Below are positions 1-9,972 of a stretch of 51,521 nucleotides of DNA, in pieces (position 1 is the stretch's first letter; each line of letters starts with the position of its first letter). Under the pieces are notes generated by a model, which had not been told where the DNA came from, made no database searches, and worked only from the letters and a program-made list of their open reading frames with translations. Source of the stretch: Bdellovibrionales bacterium (GTDB lineage: Bacteria > Bdellovibrionota > Bdellovibrionia > Bdellovibrionales > Bdellovibrionaceae); NCBI GenBank assembly GCA_005793345.1, contig SXSU01000028.1:1-51521 (forward strand). Reading direction: 5' to 3'. The position numbers and the translations under genes are program-made.

Positions 1-60
1 AAAAATATTAAAAATATAAAAAATATAATAAATATAAAAAAAAATTGTAATCATATCGTA

Positions 61-2430
61 ATGACAATTTTAATTTTGGCAAATCTTCAATTTAGTTTTG
101 CTGAAAATATTAAACAAGAGTTTAGAGTTAAAGAATATATTCAGGCCAGTGAATGGGATAAAGCCTTACTAGTTTTAAATGAACTTGAGAGCGAACAGAA
201 AAAAAGTATTTCACAATCTAAGGGTTCATTATTAAAAACAATTCAATGGGTTAAATCACATCTTTTTATCTTAAAAAAACAAAGTGAGCCTGCAAGGGTG
301 GAGTTGAGTCAGTTGATAAATGATGAAACCTGGGGTGGAGATGCGGCCATCGGTATGGCAAAAATTGCAATAGATGATAAAAATTATGATGAAGCATTGC
401 AATTATTAAATTTAGCAGAATCAAAAAAACTTTCTCCACCCTTGGTCAGAGAAATTATATATGAAAAAGCAATTGTACTTATAAAGCTAAAAAAATGGAA
501 TGAGGCTAGAAAGTTTTTAACACAAAAAAATAAACTTTTTAAAACTGATACAAGATATAGTGAATGGCTGTTATTAATTGCAAAAGTAGAATTTGAATTA
601 AAAAATTATAAAAAATCTTGCGATGCTATCAAAAAAAATTATGTGAAATATCCTGTTCATAAAATTTGGGAGTCATCAGCTCCATTTATTAAAAACATAA
701 AAATACTCGATGTTAATATTTCTTGTGATATCAATGATGAACTATTTTCCGATCGAAGAAAGCAACTCATCAGCCTTGGATATCCTTCAGTTGCACAAAA
801 GGAAATTGGACTTTGGATTGAAAAATATAATTTAATTGATTTTGATAAGGATAAATTAATTGCAAGTCAATTTATTCAAGATGGTAATTTTTTAGCTGCA
901 TTAGATTTATATTTAAAATATTACAAAACTAGAAATCTAGATTATAATTATTTAACATCACTGTCGTCGATTGCAAGTCGTTCCGGAGAAATTCCTCTTG
1001 CTATTGGAAGTATTTTGCGGGCTTCAAAAATTGCGACAGAAACTAGAAAACCTAAGTTGGCACGACAATCATTATTTCAGGCTGCAATTTTAAGTTATCA
1101 AAGCCAAGATTACGATGGTGCTCAAAATTTATTTGGAGTCATTCTTAAAAAACACAAGCGTAGTCGTTTTGCAGTTGAAGCACAATGGTATATTGCATGG
1201 ATACAATATTTAAAAGGACATTATACTGAAGCGACAAGTTTAATGGCTGATATAAGAGGAGCAACCCATCAAGAAAAAATAAAATATTGGCTTGCAATGG
1301 GATTTTTGAAAAATAAAAATATGCAACAAGCCTATAATTTATTTTCAAATATTCTTGAGTCTAGTGCAGGTTTAACATTTTACTCCTTAGCTGCTTCTCA
1401 GAGAGTTGAAGAATTAAAATCTAAATATAATTTTGTATTTAAGCCAGGGGATAAAAATAGCCGTAATCCTGCGAATACTTTAATGGGAATTTTTCATGAA
1501 GATGTTAATGCAAAAGGGATTAAAGATGATGAAGGTACCGATGAGGCCACCGCTTCAGATATTGCAGCCGTCGAAGAAGGGAAAGCTGAGGATGATTCTG
1601 CTGGTGAAGTGAGTGAAGGAAATATTCCAGAATCCATGCTTGAATTTCAAGATAGACTTGAGAAAGCACATAATTTACGGTTATTTGGATTTGAAGATTA
1701 TGCGCAAAGTGAGTTTAAAGAATTAGAATTACTTTTTATTAAAAAGAATAAAGGAAAAAAACTAATAGAGGAATATCAAGAATTTCAAGATTACAATCGA
1801 TTATCCAGTTTAAGTCATAGCTTATGGCAAAGACAAGGAGCTCCAAGTATTACATCAAATACAAGATCACTTTGGGAAAATATGTATCCTCAGGCATTCA
1901 AAGAAGATGTTATAAAATGGAGTAAAGAATTTGCAATTGCACCTGGATTTATTTGGGGAATCATGCGTGCAGAAAGTCAATATCGACCATGGGTTATTTC
2001 TCCAGTAGGAGCGCTAGGATTAATGCAGGTGATGCCTTTTACGGGTAAAAAAGTTGCTGATCAACTTGGAGAAAAAAACTTTGATCCAAACACTTTAAAA
2101 ACACCATCTGTAGCAATTAGGTTTGGTGCAAAGTATATGGAAAAATTATCACGAAACTTTCAAAACTCAGTTCCCTTAATGGCGGCCGCATATAATGCGG
2201 GACCTCACCGTGTACAAAACTGGATTTATCATTTTGGATATTTAGATATAGATGAATGGGTAGAGCATATTCCATTTACGGAAACTAGGAATTACGTCAA
2301 AAGGGTTGTTAGTAATTACAGTTCTTATCAAGCCCTTTATGGTGAAAAAATTGCATCTCAAATTGTGGTTCTTAATCAATCAATTCCGCTCCAGATCTCA
2401 GAACCTTTACCAATGATTGAAACTTGGTAA
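61..2430 (+). CDS. TPR-containing soluble lytic transglycosylase (Slt70-like)
   Basis: Exported murein lytic transglycosylase that would cleave glycan strands of peptidoglycan in the periplasm. The N-terminal 450 residues are helical TPR-like repeats. An acidic Glu/Asp-rich linker covers about residues 476-527. The SLT catalytic domain lies at about residues 615-770 and contains MRAESQYRPW with the likely catalytic Glu at about 638, then ALGLMQVMPFTG and AAAYNAGPHRVQNW. The size and order match the Slt70 family. Position 61 is the first ATG, but the frame is open with no stop to base 1, there is no ribosome binding site before 61, and the codons just upstream encode KKNCNHIV, which would supply the positive n-region of the signal peptide (hydrophobic MTILILANLQFSFA). 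The true start may therefore lie upstream or outside the window. Confidence 0.9.
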   Translation: MTILILANLQFSFAENIKQEFRVKEYIQASEWDKALLVLNELESEQKKSISQSKGSLLKTIQWVKSHLFILKKQSEPARVELSQLINDETWGGDAAIGMAKIAIDDKNYDEALQLLNLAESKKLSPPLVREIIYEKAIVLIKLKKWNEARKFLTQKNKLFKTDTRYSEWLLLIAKVEFELKNYKKSCDAIKKNYVKYPVHKIWESSAPFIKNIKILDVNISCDINDELFSDRRKQLISLGYPSVAQKEIGLWIEKYNLIDFDKDKLIASQFIQDGNFLAALDLYLKYYKTRNLDYNYLTSLSSIASRSGEIPLAIGSILRASKIATETRKPKLARQSLFQAAILSYQSQDYDGAQNLFGVILKKHKRSRFAVEAQWYIAWIQYLKGHYTEATSLMADIRGATHQEKIKYWLAMGFLKNKNMQQAYNLFSNILESSAGLTFYSLAASQRVEELKSKYNFVFKPGDKNSRNPANTLMGIFHEDVNAKGIKDDEGTDEATASDIAAVEEGKAEDDSAGEVSEGNIPESMLEFQDRLEKAHNLRLFGFEDYAQSEFKELELLFIKKNKGKKLIEEYQEFQDYNRLSSLSHSLWQRQGAPSITSNTRSLWENMYPQAFKEDVIKWSKEFAIAPGFIWGIMRAESQYRPWVISPVGALGLMQVMPFTGKKVADQLGEKNFDPNTLKTPSVAIRFGAKYMEKLSRNFQNSVPLMAAAYNAGPHRVQNWIYHFGYLDIDEWVEHIPFTETRNYVKRVVSNYSSYQALYGEKIASQIVVLNQSIPLQISEPLPMIETW

Positions 2431-2534
2431 CAAACAAGAGAATAAGAGATGCTGGATGTTAACTCTTGATTTTGATGCGTTTACAAAAGACTTATAACCC
2501 TCGAAATTTTTGATTATATTAAGGAATTATTCAA

Positions 2535-2999
2535 ATGATAAATAATGATATTTTACGAAGTATTCGATATATGTTAAATGTGAGTGAATATAAACTCATT
2601 GATATCATTAAACTCAGTGGTGGAATGCTGACTCATCCTGAAATGATTTCTTATCTTAAAAAAGAAGATGAGCCCGGTTTTCAAGAATGTCCTCAAGAAA
2701 TCATGTCTCATTTTTTAAATGGATTAATTTATTTTAAACGGGGACGAGATGAGAGCCGGCCTGTTTTGGCATTTGAATTACCAACAAATAATCTTGTTCT
2801 CAAAAAATTAAGAGTGGCATTTGAACTTAGAGATGAAGATATTTTAGATCTTCTACAAAAAAGTGGTTTAACTTTTTCAAAGACAGAAATAAATGCATTA
2901 TTTAGAAAAGAAGGTCATCCCAATTATAGAGTTTGTGGTGATCAACTTTTAAGAAATTTTCTTAAGGGTCTCACTGCAAAAGTTAGATTAGATACTTAA
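2535..2999 (+). CDS. YehS-like DUF1456 family protein
   Basis: Small cytoplasmic protein of the YehS/DUF1456 family, whose function is not established. It is built from two similar halves, each ending in a shared pattern: LKKEDEPGFQEC near residue 45 and FRKEGHPNYRVCGDQLLRNF near residue 125. The N-terminus NNDILRSIRYMLNVSE and the length of 154 residues match E. coli YehS closely. The ATG has AAGGA nine bases upstream, so the start is well supported. It is separated by about 100 bases from the transglycosylase and 125 bases from lepB, so nothing ties it firmly to either. The duplicated arrangement suggests a nucleic-acid or protein-binding fold, but that is only inference. Confidence 0.85.
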   Translation: MINNDILRSIRYMLNVSEYKLIDIIKLSGGMLTHPEMISYLKKEDEPGFQECPQEIMSHFLNGLIYFKRGRDESRPVLAFELPTNNLVLKKLRVAFELRDEDILDLLQKSGLTFSKTEINALFRKEGHPNYRVCGDQLLRNFLKGLTAKVRLDT

Positions 3000-3125
3000 G
3001 ATTCTTAATTTGAAATTCGAACAGCGTTTATAACAACTATTCGATGTTATATTGACCTGGAATTAAAAATCTGAAATCCTTAAGATAAAGGAAGTTATTG
3101 AAAAATTAAACATAAGTAGGCAGGT

Positions 3126-3821
3126 TTGAGAAAAAGAGATTTTTGGGAAGTTTTGGTCCTATCCATAGTTTTAGCGCTTATAGTAAAATTTACTTTAGTA
3201 TCTGTTTACAAAATTCCAACAAGTTCAATGGCTCCTACATTATGGCCCGGTGATTTTATATTAGTATCAAAAGTTAAATACGGTTTAAAGCTTCCTTTTA
3301 TTGCAAATAAAATTGAGCTTAATCTGCCACAGCGTGGGGATGTTGTTTCATTTGAATATCCTGGTAAGTTGGGTACAACCTTTATTAAAAGAATTATTGG
3401 ATTGCCGGGTGATCACATTGATATTCGTGGGCAAGATATTTTTATTAATGATATCAAAATAAAATTAACAGAAGTAAATTCAGACTCCATCAAAGGGTCT
3501 TGGGCAAAATATCCCGGCAATGAGTACCTCAAAATTTATAATGAGTTACTAGATAATAAAACACACTTTATAGTCCATACAAATGAGAACAAAAAAGCAG
3601 ATTCCACATTAGGACCATTTGTTGTTCCACCTAACGAATATTTTGTTTTAGGTGATAATCGAGAGTCAAGTGATGATTCACGTTATTGGGGAACTATTCC
3701 ATTTTCTTTAATTGAAGGTAAGGTCATTTATATTTGGCTATCTCTTGATCATAATAATAGGTGGGCTGGAAATAAACTTCCTTCAATTCGTAAAGCGAGA
3801 ACTTTTATTCAATTAGATTAG
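3126..3821 (+). CDS. lepB: Signal peptidase I
   Basis: Type I leader peptidase (S26 family) that removes signal peptides from exported proteins at the inner membrane. A single N-terminal membrane segment (about residues 8-28) is followed by the catalytic box PTSSMAPTLWPGD with nucleophile Ser34. The general-base Lys88 sits in FIKRIIGLPGD, and box E is GDNRESSDDSRYWG near residue 175. At 231 residues it is a short, single-anchor form compared with the 324-residue E. coli enzyme, similar to those of many other bacteria. The start is TTG preceded by AGG at 3118-3120. The window also encodes many signal-peptide proteins that would be its substrates. Confidence 0.95.
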   Translation: MRKRDFWEVLVLSIVLALIVKFTLVSVYKIPTSSMAPTLWPGDFILVSKVKYGLKLPFIANKIELNLPQRGDVVSFEYPGKLGTTFIKRIIGLPGDHIDIRGQDIFINDIKIKLTEVNSDSIKGSWAKYPGNEYLKIYNELLDNKTHFIVHTNENKKADSTLGPFVVPPNEYFVLGDNRESSDDSRYWGTIPFSLIEGKVIYIWLSLDHNNRWAGNKLPSIRKARTFIQLD

Positions 3822-3856
3822 TTTATTAGTTTAGTAGAAGCGTTAAGAATAACTAT

Positions 3857-3886
3857 TTGACAACTACTTTTCTGATTCACTAGATT
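3857..3886 (+). promoter_or_regulatory. Predicted sigma70 promoter of pyrB
   Basis: A perfect -35 TTGACA (3857-3862) is followed after 18 bases by TAGATT (3881-3886). Transcription would begin near 3893, two or three bases before the ATG at 3896. The GTG at 3887 directly abuts the -10 and so cannot be in the mRNA. There is no ribosome binding site. The mRNA would be leaderless or nearly so. Confidence 0.5.
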
Positions 3887-3895
3887 GTGTACTTG

Positions 3896-4852
3896 ATGTT
3901 AAAAAATCAAGAAAATCCAAAACAAAAATGCAATTCACAAAAATCACTAATCCATCTCTCTTTATTGAACTTTGAAGAAATACAAAATATTTTTTCTACA
4001 GCCTTAAAATTCAAAATGAATTTTGAAAGTATTCAAGCTCAGAAAAAGAGCTCAGGTATTATTTCGTTATTGTTTTTTGAAAACAGTTCTAGAACTCGAA
4101 TAAGTTTTGAAATGGCAGCAAAAAATTTAGGGCTAAATACAATTCTGTTAGATGCACAATCAGGTTCAAGTCTTCATAAAGGAGAATCTCTTGAAGATAC
4201 AATTTTAAATGTAGCAGCCATGGAGCCTCGTGCATTAGTTGTTCGTAGTGGTGATGATTTAAATATGGACGAGATTTCAAAAAAGATTTCAGTTCCAATA
4301 ATTAATGCAGGCTGGGGAAAGCGTGGACACCCATCACAAGCACTTCTGGATCTATTTACTATTCAACAAGAGAAACCTCTTCAAGGATTTAAATTACTCA
4401 TTGTTGGCGACATACTTCACAGTAGAGTTGCTTTTTCACATTTTGAAATTTGTCAGAAATTGGGAGTAGAAATTGCTGGTTGTGGACCAGAGTCATTTAA
4501 GCCAACAGAAAGAGACTTAGCTCAGGTTTCCCAAAAAAATATTAAATGGTTTGATAACATAGAGGATGCATTGACTTGGTGTGATGGTGTGATGGCGTTA
4601 AGGGTTCAAACAGAGCGACATCAAGACAAAGCTAAGTTTGACATTTTAAATTACAAAAAAAAGTTTGGCATAAACAAAGAAAATCTCCGTCATCTTCGTT
4701 CGGATGGTTTATTATTACACCCTGGGCCGGTGAATTGGGGAGTCGAATTGGATTTTAACATTGTGTCAGACTCGAGAGTGCGAATTTTAAAACAAGTTAA
4801 TAATGGACTCTTTATTAGAATGGCATTATTGGATTTGTACACACTCATATAA
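3896..4852 (+). CDS. pyrB: Aspartate carbamoyltransferase catalytic subunit
   Basis: Catalyses carbamoyl phosphate plus aspartate to N-carbamoylaspartate, the first committed step of pyrimidine synthesis. The carbamoyl-phosphate loop FFENSSRTRISFE is at about residues 60-72, the second motif GHPSQALLDLFTI is near residue 145, and the C-terminal HPGPVNWGVELD is present. SSRTR replaces the more usual STRTR. Length is normal for the catalytic chain, and no regulatory chain (pyrI) is visible. An in-frame GTG lies at 3887, but it touches the predicted -10 element, so ATG 3896 is chosen. It is followed on the same strand by carA and carB, a pyrimidine cluster whose products act in consecutive steps. 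Confidence 0.95.
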   Translation: MLKNQENPKQKCNSQKSLIHLSLLNFEEIQNIFSTALKFKMNFESIQAQKKSSGIISLLFFENSSRTRISFEMAAKNLGLNTILLDAQSGSSLHKGESLEDTILNVAAMEPRALVVRSGDDLNMDEISKKISVPIINAGWGKRGHPSQALLDLFTIQQEKPLQGFKLLIVGDILHSRVAFSHFEICQKLGVEIAGCGPESFKPTERDLAQVSQKNIKWFDNIEDALTWCDGVMALRVQTERHQDKAKFDILNYKKKFGINKENLRHLRSDGLLLHPGPVNWGVELDFNIVSDSRVRILKQVNNGLFIRMALLDLYTLI

Positions 4853-4862
4853 AATTACAGGC

Positions 4863-4884
4863 TTTGATCATTACTGGGATCAAA
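4863..4884. repeat. Inverted repeat between pyrB and carA
   Basis: TTTGATC (4863-4869) and GATCAAA (4878-4884) form a 7-bp stem with an 8-base loop in the 65-base pyrB-carA gap. It is followed by an A-rich rather than T-rich stretch, so it is not a clear terminator on the + strand. It could be an operator or a mild processing site. Confidence 0.35.
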
Positions 4885-4917
4885 AAAATATTAAAATAAA
4901 AATGCGGAGTTTAAAAA

Positions 4918-5982
4918 ATGAAACAAGGTTACTGTGTGCTTGAAACAGGAGAAATTTACTCTGGTTGCTGGTTGGGTGGAGAAAATAAAGCTGGAGAGGT
5001 TGTTTTTAATACTTCACACTCTGGTTATGAAGAAATTGCAACTGATCCAAGTTACTTTTCACAAATCGTTGTGATGACCGCACCTATGATGGGAAATTAT
5101 GGAGTTGATCGCCAGAGTTGGGAGTCCCGTCGTCTTTGGATTCAAGGTTTTGTCTGTTTACAAATGCAAACTGGGACTCGGGACCAAGCATGGTTAGAAC
5201 GACTTAGAGAATTTAAAGTTCCTGTAATTTCGGAATTGGATACTCGATCTTTAGTAGTTCGACTTCGACAGGGAGGAACCCCATGGGGCGCCTTGGTTCA
5301 AGCAGAGAGTGAAGTTGAAGCAAAAAAATTAGCTGCTGAACTTATTCAAAAAGAAAAACAAAAAGAAATGGATTGGGTCTATTTAACTTCTTCAAAAGAA
5401 TTTTCTAAACGTGAAGGTAAAAATCCAAAAGGACCAAGAGTAGCCTTGCTTGATTTTGGCTGTAAAGAAAATATCATAAGAGAATTGCTCCAGTACTCAT
5501 CTGAAGTTGGAGTTTTTCCTTCTCGAACGTCCTTTGAGAATATTCAAAAATGGAATCCAGATCGAGTCATGTTATCAAACGGTCCTGGTGATCCTTCGGA
5601 TGTTAAAGTAGCTGTAGATACGGTTCAAAAATTAATTGGATGGAAACCATTAATGGGGATCTGTATGGGTCATCAAATATTAGGACTTGCACTTGGTGCA
5701 AAAACTTACAAACTAAAATTTGGTCATCGAGGAAGTAATCACCCCGTTCGTGATGAAGTATTAAATAAAATATATGTCACCAGTCAAAATCATGGTTATG
5801 CTGTAGATGAAAAAACATTACCAACTCATGTTAAAGTCACTCACCGAAATTTAAATGATCAAACAGTTTCTGGTTTTTTAAGTACTGAAAAAAGGTGCTT
5901 AGGGATACAATATCATCCAGAAAGTCATCCCGGTCCTCATGAAGCGTCGGAGCTTTTTCAATTTTTTATGGAGAAATTATAA
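4918..5982 (+). CDS. carA: Carbamoyl-phosphate synthase small chain
   Basis: Glutamine amidotransferase subunit that supplies ammonia to CarB for carbamoyl phosphate synthesis. The N-terminal CPSase small-chain domain covers about residues 1-150. The class I GATase domain covers about 173-354 with nucleophile Cys249 in GICMGHQ and the His333/Glu335 pair in QYHPESHPGP. At 354 residues it is slightly shorter than E. coli CarA (382). The ATG has GGAG at 4906-4909, well spaced. The stop codon is immediately followed by the ATG of the next gene, so translation of that gene is probably coupled. Ammonia and bicarbonate feed from here into pyrimidine and arginine synthesis. Confidence 0.95.
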   Translation: MKQGYCVLETGEIYSGCWLGGENKAGEVVFNTSHSGYEEIATDPSYFSQIVVMTAPMMGNYGVDRQSWESRRLWIQGFVCLQMQTGTRDQAWLERLREFKVPVISELDTRSLVVRLRQGGTPWGALVQAESEVEAKKLAAELIQKEKQKEMDWVYLTSSKEFSKREGKNPKGPRVALLDFGCKENIIRELLQYSSEVGVFPSRTSFENIQKWNPDRVMLSNGPGDPSDVKVAVDTVQKLIGWKPLMGICMGHQILGLALGAKTYKLKFGHRGSNHPVRDEVLNKIYVTSQNHGYAVDEKTLPTHVKVTHRNLNDQTVSGFLSTEKRCLGIQYHPESHPGPHEASELFQFFMEKL

Positions 5983-6621
5983 ATGACCAATGAATATCAT
6001 AAGCTCATAGATAAAATTTTACAGTTTTTTGCTGGTGATCAGTTTCAAGATGAAATTCGATTGGCAAAAAGAGAATTTTTTGAAAACTCAAGCGTGTTTG
6101 ATGAAACATCCTCTCATTTTGAACTTCGCATGTCGCAATTTTTTGATTGGTATTTTTTCACTAGAAAACTAAGAGGATATGATTGTACTCCTGTTGAGGC
6201 GGCTTTATTGCCAAGGGAGCTAAAGTATACTCCCGACGAAGTAAATATGATTGGGATTTTAAAACTTCATCGAAATAGTATTTTTGAATATGTAAAAACT
6301 AAAGGAACTGATCTTTGTATTAAAGATTTAATTACAGATAAAAAAATCTGGGTTAAGGAATCTCCTTTTTTAAATGGTTTTTCTTCTGTTGAATTGTTTC
6401 AAGTACGAATTGTTCCAATTGGGGATAATTATATTTTTATGCGCGGGTTTTGTTTTCATCCACCTGAGTCTCGTAAATTTATTTTAAAAGAAGTTAAACG
6501 GCATCAAAAAAATGCAGATTTAAGTGTTGAAAAATTATTATTGAAATTGGTTAAAATGCGTTACAAGTATGAACAATATAAACATGTCAATATTGATATG
6601 ATTTATTGTGAGCAACCATAG
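5983..6621 (+). CDS. Unrecognised protein encoded between carA and carB
   Basis: I do not recognise the family. The 212-residue product has no signal peptide and no membrane segment. It is rich in Phe, Tyr and Lys, with an amphipathic start (HKLIDKILQFF), a FDWYFFTRKLRGYD segment near residue 55, and a Lys-rich helical tail. It starts with ATG directly after the carA stop (zero gap), with GGAG nine bases upstream inside carA, and ends 72 bases before carB. This position points to co-expression with carbamoyl-phosphate synthesis, but no catalytic motif is visible. It could be a regulatory or assembly partner, or simply a passenger in the operon. Confidence 0.75.
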   Translation: MTNEYHKLIDKILQFFAGDQFQDEIRLAKREFFENSSVFDETSSHFELRMSQFFDWYFFTRKLRGYDCTPVEAALLPRELKYTPDEVNMIGILKLHRNSIFEYVKTKGTDLCIKDLITDKKIWVKESPFLNGFSSVELFQVRIVPIGDNYIFMRGFCFHPPESRKFILKEVKRHQKNADLSVEKLLLKLVKMRYKYEQYKHVNIDMIYCEQP

Positions 6622-6696
6622 TTAGTGTTCGGACGAAGTGCGATTAAGCATAACTATTTTGATTAAAAAATATTAAGTTTAATTTTTAAATTATTG

Positions 6697-6702
6697 AAGG
6701 AG
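6697..6702 (+). promoter_or_regulatory. Ribosome binding site that fixes the carB start
   Basis: AAGGAG at 6697-6702 lies six bases before TTG 6709. An upstream in-frame TTG at 6694 overlaps this site, which argues that 6709 is the real start. The resulting N-terminus [14 protein letters not shown] lines up with the MPKRTDIK start of E. coli CarB. Confidence 0.7.
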
Positions 6703-6708
6703 CTCCCT

Positions 6709-9700
6709 TTGCCTCGTATTAAAGATATAAAAAAAGTATTGATTCTTGGAAGCGGTCCAATCGTTATAGGTCAGGCCTGTGAGTTTGATTATTCTGGAAC
6801 TCAAGCTTGTAAAGCCCTTATGCGTGAAGGATTAGAGGTGATCTTAGTTAATTCTAATCCTGCAACAATTATGACAGATCCAGAAATTGCAACACGCATT
6901 TATATTGAACCACTGCAAGCTGCATATATTGAAAAAATTATTGAAATAGAAAAACCAGATTCAATAATTCCGACCCTTGGGGGGCAAACCGCCCTTAATC
7001 TTGCACTTGATTTGCATCGTCTTGGAATATTAGAAAAGCATAATGTTCGATTACTGGGTGCTGATCCAAAAGTGATTAGAGCTGCTGAAGATCGTGAACT
7101 TTTTCGAAATATTTTAGATAAAGTTGGAGCTAAATATCCTCAAAGTGAAATGGTTAAAACTTTTGAGCAAGGTTTAAAAGTAGGAGATAAGCTTGGTTAT
7201 CCACTCATATTAAGACCTAATTATACATTAGGAGGTGGAGGTGGAGGTATTGCTTATTCACCTGAAGAGTATCAAAATATGCTTGTCACTGCTCTAAGTG
7301 AAAGTCCAACCAGCGAAGTTTTAGTTGAAGAAAGTATACTTGGTTGGAAAGAATTTGAACTTGAAGTTATGCGTGATGCTGCTGGCACATTTGTGATCAT
7401 TTGCAGTATTGAAAATATGGATCCTTGTGGTGTTCACACTGGTGATAGTATTACTGTAGCACCTCAACAAACTTTATCTGACCGTGAATACCAAGCGATG
7501 AGGGATGAAACTGCAAAAATTATTAATGAAGTAGGAATTCAAACGGGTGGGGCTAATGTTCAATTTGCAGTTCACCCAACGAATGGTGAGCGAGTAGTTA
7601 TAGAAATGAACCCTCGAGTGAGTCGCTCATCGGCTCTTGCTTCAAAAGCCACTGGATTTCCAATTGCTAAAATTGCTGCATTACTTGCAATTGGATATCA
7701 TCTTGATGAAATTAAAAATGATATTACTGGTGTAACTCCATCTTGCTACGAACCAGCTCTAGATTATGTAGTCACTAAAATTCCACGTTTCGCTTTTGAA
7801 AAGTTTCAAGGGTCAAAAGACTTATTAACAACACAAATGAAAAGTGTTGGTGAAGTAATGGGTATTGGTCGTACTTTTCAAGAATCATTTATGAAGGCTG
7901 TATTGTCCTTAGAGCAAAGTAAAGAAGGTTTTCCTGAAATTATTTATGATATCAGTCGAATTTCTTATCCCAATTCACAACGCTTATATCATGTTTATCA
8001 AGCTTTTCGTGAGGGTATGTCCGTTGAAGAGATCTATGAATTGAGTCAAATTCAACCCTGGTTTTTAGAGCAAGTTTATGCAATGGTTGAGTTTGAAAAA
8101 AAATTAACAACTCATTCTCATACTGGTTTAAAACAAGATTTAATTTTAGCTGCCAAACGCAAAGGTTTTTCTGATGCTTTAATTGCAAGACTCACCTCAA
8201 AAACTGAAATTGAAATTCGTCAGTTTAGAGAAAGAAATGAAATGTTGCCATGCTATCAACAAGTAGACACTTGCGCTGGTGAGTTTGCTTCTGAAACTCC
8301 TTATTTTTATTCTACCTATTGGGCTAAACACAAAGAATTTAAAAAAATAGAAAACACTTCTGTGATCATTGGCAGTGGTCCCAATCGTATTGGTCAAGGG
8401 ATTGAATTTGATTACGGTTGCGTGCGTGGTGTAAAAGCATTTCAAAAAGAAGGATGGAGAGTTGCTATGATCAACTCGAATCCAGAAACAGTATCTACAG
8501 ATTATGATACTGCTAATATGTTATTTTTTGAACCCCTAACAGAAGAGTCTATTTCGGAAGTTTTAAAAGCTATTCAGCCAGAAGGAATTGTCGTGCAATT
8601 GGGCGGGCAAACTCCAATTAATAAAGCCCATGCGCTGTCAAAACGTGGATTTAAAATTCTAGGTTCGTCATTAGAATCCATTGACTTGGCAGAAGATCGC
8701 AAACGTTTTAATGATATTTGTAAAGAATTAAAATTTAAAATTCCAGAATCAGGTATGGCTGCAAATTTAAATGATGCCAATTACATTGCAGAAAAAATTG
8801 GATATCCAATTATTTGTCGCCCCAGTTATGTGCTAGGGGGACGTCGAATGGAAGTTGTCGAGTCGACAGAAGAGTTAAATAGTTATTTTGAACGTCACCA
8901 TGATGCTATTAGTAAAGATCGTCCTTGTTTGATAGATCAATTTTTAGAGGGCGCTCTTGAGGTAGATGTGGATTTAGTGCGTGGAAAAGATTGGGTTATT
9001 ATTGGCGGTGTTGTTGAACATATTGAAGCCGCTGGTGTTCATTCGGGAGATTCTCAAGGAGTCTTACCTCCGCAACGATTAATGGATGAAGTGTGTGATC
9101 AAATTGAAAAAATGGCCAAAGATCTTGCTCATAGAATTCAAGTAATCGGTCATCTTAATTTGCAACTTGCAGTTAAAAATAACGAAATTTATATGCTTGA
9201 AGCAAATCCACGAAGTTCTCGTTCTGTGCCATTTGTTGTTAAAGCAACAGGAATACCATTAATTGATTTAGGAGTAGCAGCAGCATTGGGTCGAACAGCA
9301 TCTCAAATAAAGCCTGAACGCTTTCAATGGCGTGAGCGTAAACAGGTTTCTGTTAAGGGAGTTGTGTTTCCATTTAAAAAATTTCCTGAGGCTGATACTA
9401 TTCTAGGTCCTGAAATGAAATCTACCGGTGAAAGCATGGGTCGTGGGGCTGATTATGGTGAAGCTTTGCTTAAAGCAATGTTGTCATCACATATGAAGTT
9501 TCCTGAAAAGGGCGAGGTGTTTTTATCTCTTAGGGATAAAGATAAAAAAATATTATTGCCGATGATAAAAGACTTAGTAAATTTAGGTTATACTTTTTCT
9601 GCGACTAAAGGAACATCTCAATTTTTAAAGGAACAAGGATTAGATTGTTTAGAATTAAAGAAAGTTCATGAGGGTCGTCCTCACTGTGTTGATAGAATTC

Positions 9701-9906
9701 GTTCTGGCCAAGTGGGTATTGTGATCAATACAACAAGGGGAAAACAATCTATTGAAGCGAGCTTTAATATAAGAAGAGCATGTATCGATTATAGTATTCC
9801 TTGTATTACAGAGAGTGATGCCGCAGAAGCGTTTGCAATTGCTTTAAAACAATCTCACACTAAAAATTTAAAAGTAAGTCCGCTGGACGCTAATCTTCAA
9901 ATTTAA
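6709..9906 (+). CDS. carB: Carbamoyl-phosphate synthase large chain
   Basis: Makes carbamoyl phosphate from bicarbonate, ammonia and two ATP together with CarA. Two homologous ATP-grasp halves are clear. The first begins with [19 protein letters not shown] and has the glycine-rich ATP loop ([12 protein letters not shown]) near residue 175. The second begins with [19 protein letters not shown] near residue 550 and has [12 protein letters not shown] near residue 705. Metal-ligand motifs [15 protein letters not shown] and [13 protein letters not shown] are present in each half. The last 130 residues are the MGS-like allosteric domain. Length (1065 residues) is typical. The start is taken as TTG 6709 from the AAGGAG spacing. 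The gene ends just before a strong hairpin shared with the convergent gene. Confidence 0.95.
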   Translation: MPRIKDIKKVLILGSGPIVIGQACEFDYSGTQACKALMREGLEVILVNSNPATIMTDPEIATRIYIEPLQAAYIEKIIEIEKPDSIIPTLGGQTALNLALDLHRLGILEKHNVRLLGADPKVIRAAEDRELFRNILDKVGAKYPQSEMVKTFEQGLKVGDKLGYPLILRPNYTLGGGGGGIAYSPEEYQNMLVTALSESPTSEVLVEESILGWKEFELEVMRDAAGTFVIICSIENMDPCGVHTGDSITVAPQQTLSDREYQAMRDETAKIINEVGIQTGGANVQFAVHPTNGERVVIEMNPRVSRSSALASKATGFPIAKIAALLAIGYHLDEIKNDITGVTPSCYEPALDYVVTKIPRFAFEKFQGSKDLLTTQMKSVGEVMGIGRTFQESFMKAVLSLEQSKEGFPEIIYDISRISYPNSQRLYHVYQAFREGMSVEEIYELSQIQPWFLEQVYAMVEFEKKLTTHSHTGLKQDLILAAKRKGFSDALIARLTSKTEIEIRQFRERNEMLPCYQQVDTCAGEFASETPYFYSTYWAKHKEFKKIENTSVIIGSGPNRIGQGIEFDYGCVRGVKAFQKEGWRVAMINSNPETVSTDYDTANMLFFEPLTEESISEVLKAIQPEGIVVQLGGQTPINKAHALSKRGFKILGSSLESIDLAEDRKRFNDICKELKFKIPESGMAANLNDANYIAEKIGYPIICRPSYVLGGRRMEVVESTEELNSYFERHHDAISKDRPCLIDQFLEGALEVDVDLVRGKDWVIIGGVVEHIEAAGVHSGDSQGVLPPQRLMDEVCDQIEKMAKDLAHRIQVIGHLNLQLAVKNNEIYMLEANPRSSRSVPFVVKATGIPLIDLGVAAALGRTASQIKPERFQWRERKQVSVKGVVFPFKKFPEADTILGPEMKSTGESMGRGADYGEALLKAMLSSHMKFPEKGEVFLSLRDKDKKILLPMIKDLVNLGYTFSATKGTSQFLKEQGLDCLELKKVHEGRPHCVDRIRSGQVGIVINTTRGKQSIEASFNIRRACIDYSIPCITESDAAEAFAIALKQSHTKNLKVSPLDANLQI

Positions 9907-9933
9907 TTTTAAACAGTTATTTTCTTGTTTGTT

Positions 9934-9956
9934 CGGGGTGATTTTCAATCACCCCG
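9934..9956. terminator. Bidirectional hairpin between carB and the convergent gene
   Basis: CGGGGTGATT (9934-9943) and AATCACCCCG (9947-9956) form a perfect 10-bp stem with a three-base TTC loop. It lies 27 bases after the carB stop and 16 bases past the stop of the convergent nitroreductase-like gene. The T-tract is weak on either strand, but the G+C-rich stem stands out in this AT-rich DNA. Confidence 0.7.
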
Positions 9957-9972
9957 TAAACTTAAACTTGCT

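Noticed and set aside
3052..3086. TTGACC with a downstream TAAGAT as a promoter for lepB.
   Set aside because: The 23-base spacer is too long for a standard sigma70 promoter.
3887..3895. GTG at 3887 as the start of pyrB.
   Set aside because: It directly abuts the predicted -10 and would lie upstream of the transcript start. ATG 3896 is more plausible.
6694..6708. TTG at 6694 as the start of carB.
   Set aside because: It overlaps the AAGGAG ribosome site, and the extra five residues have no counterpart at the N-terminus of CarB from E. coli.
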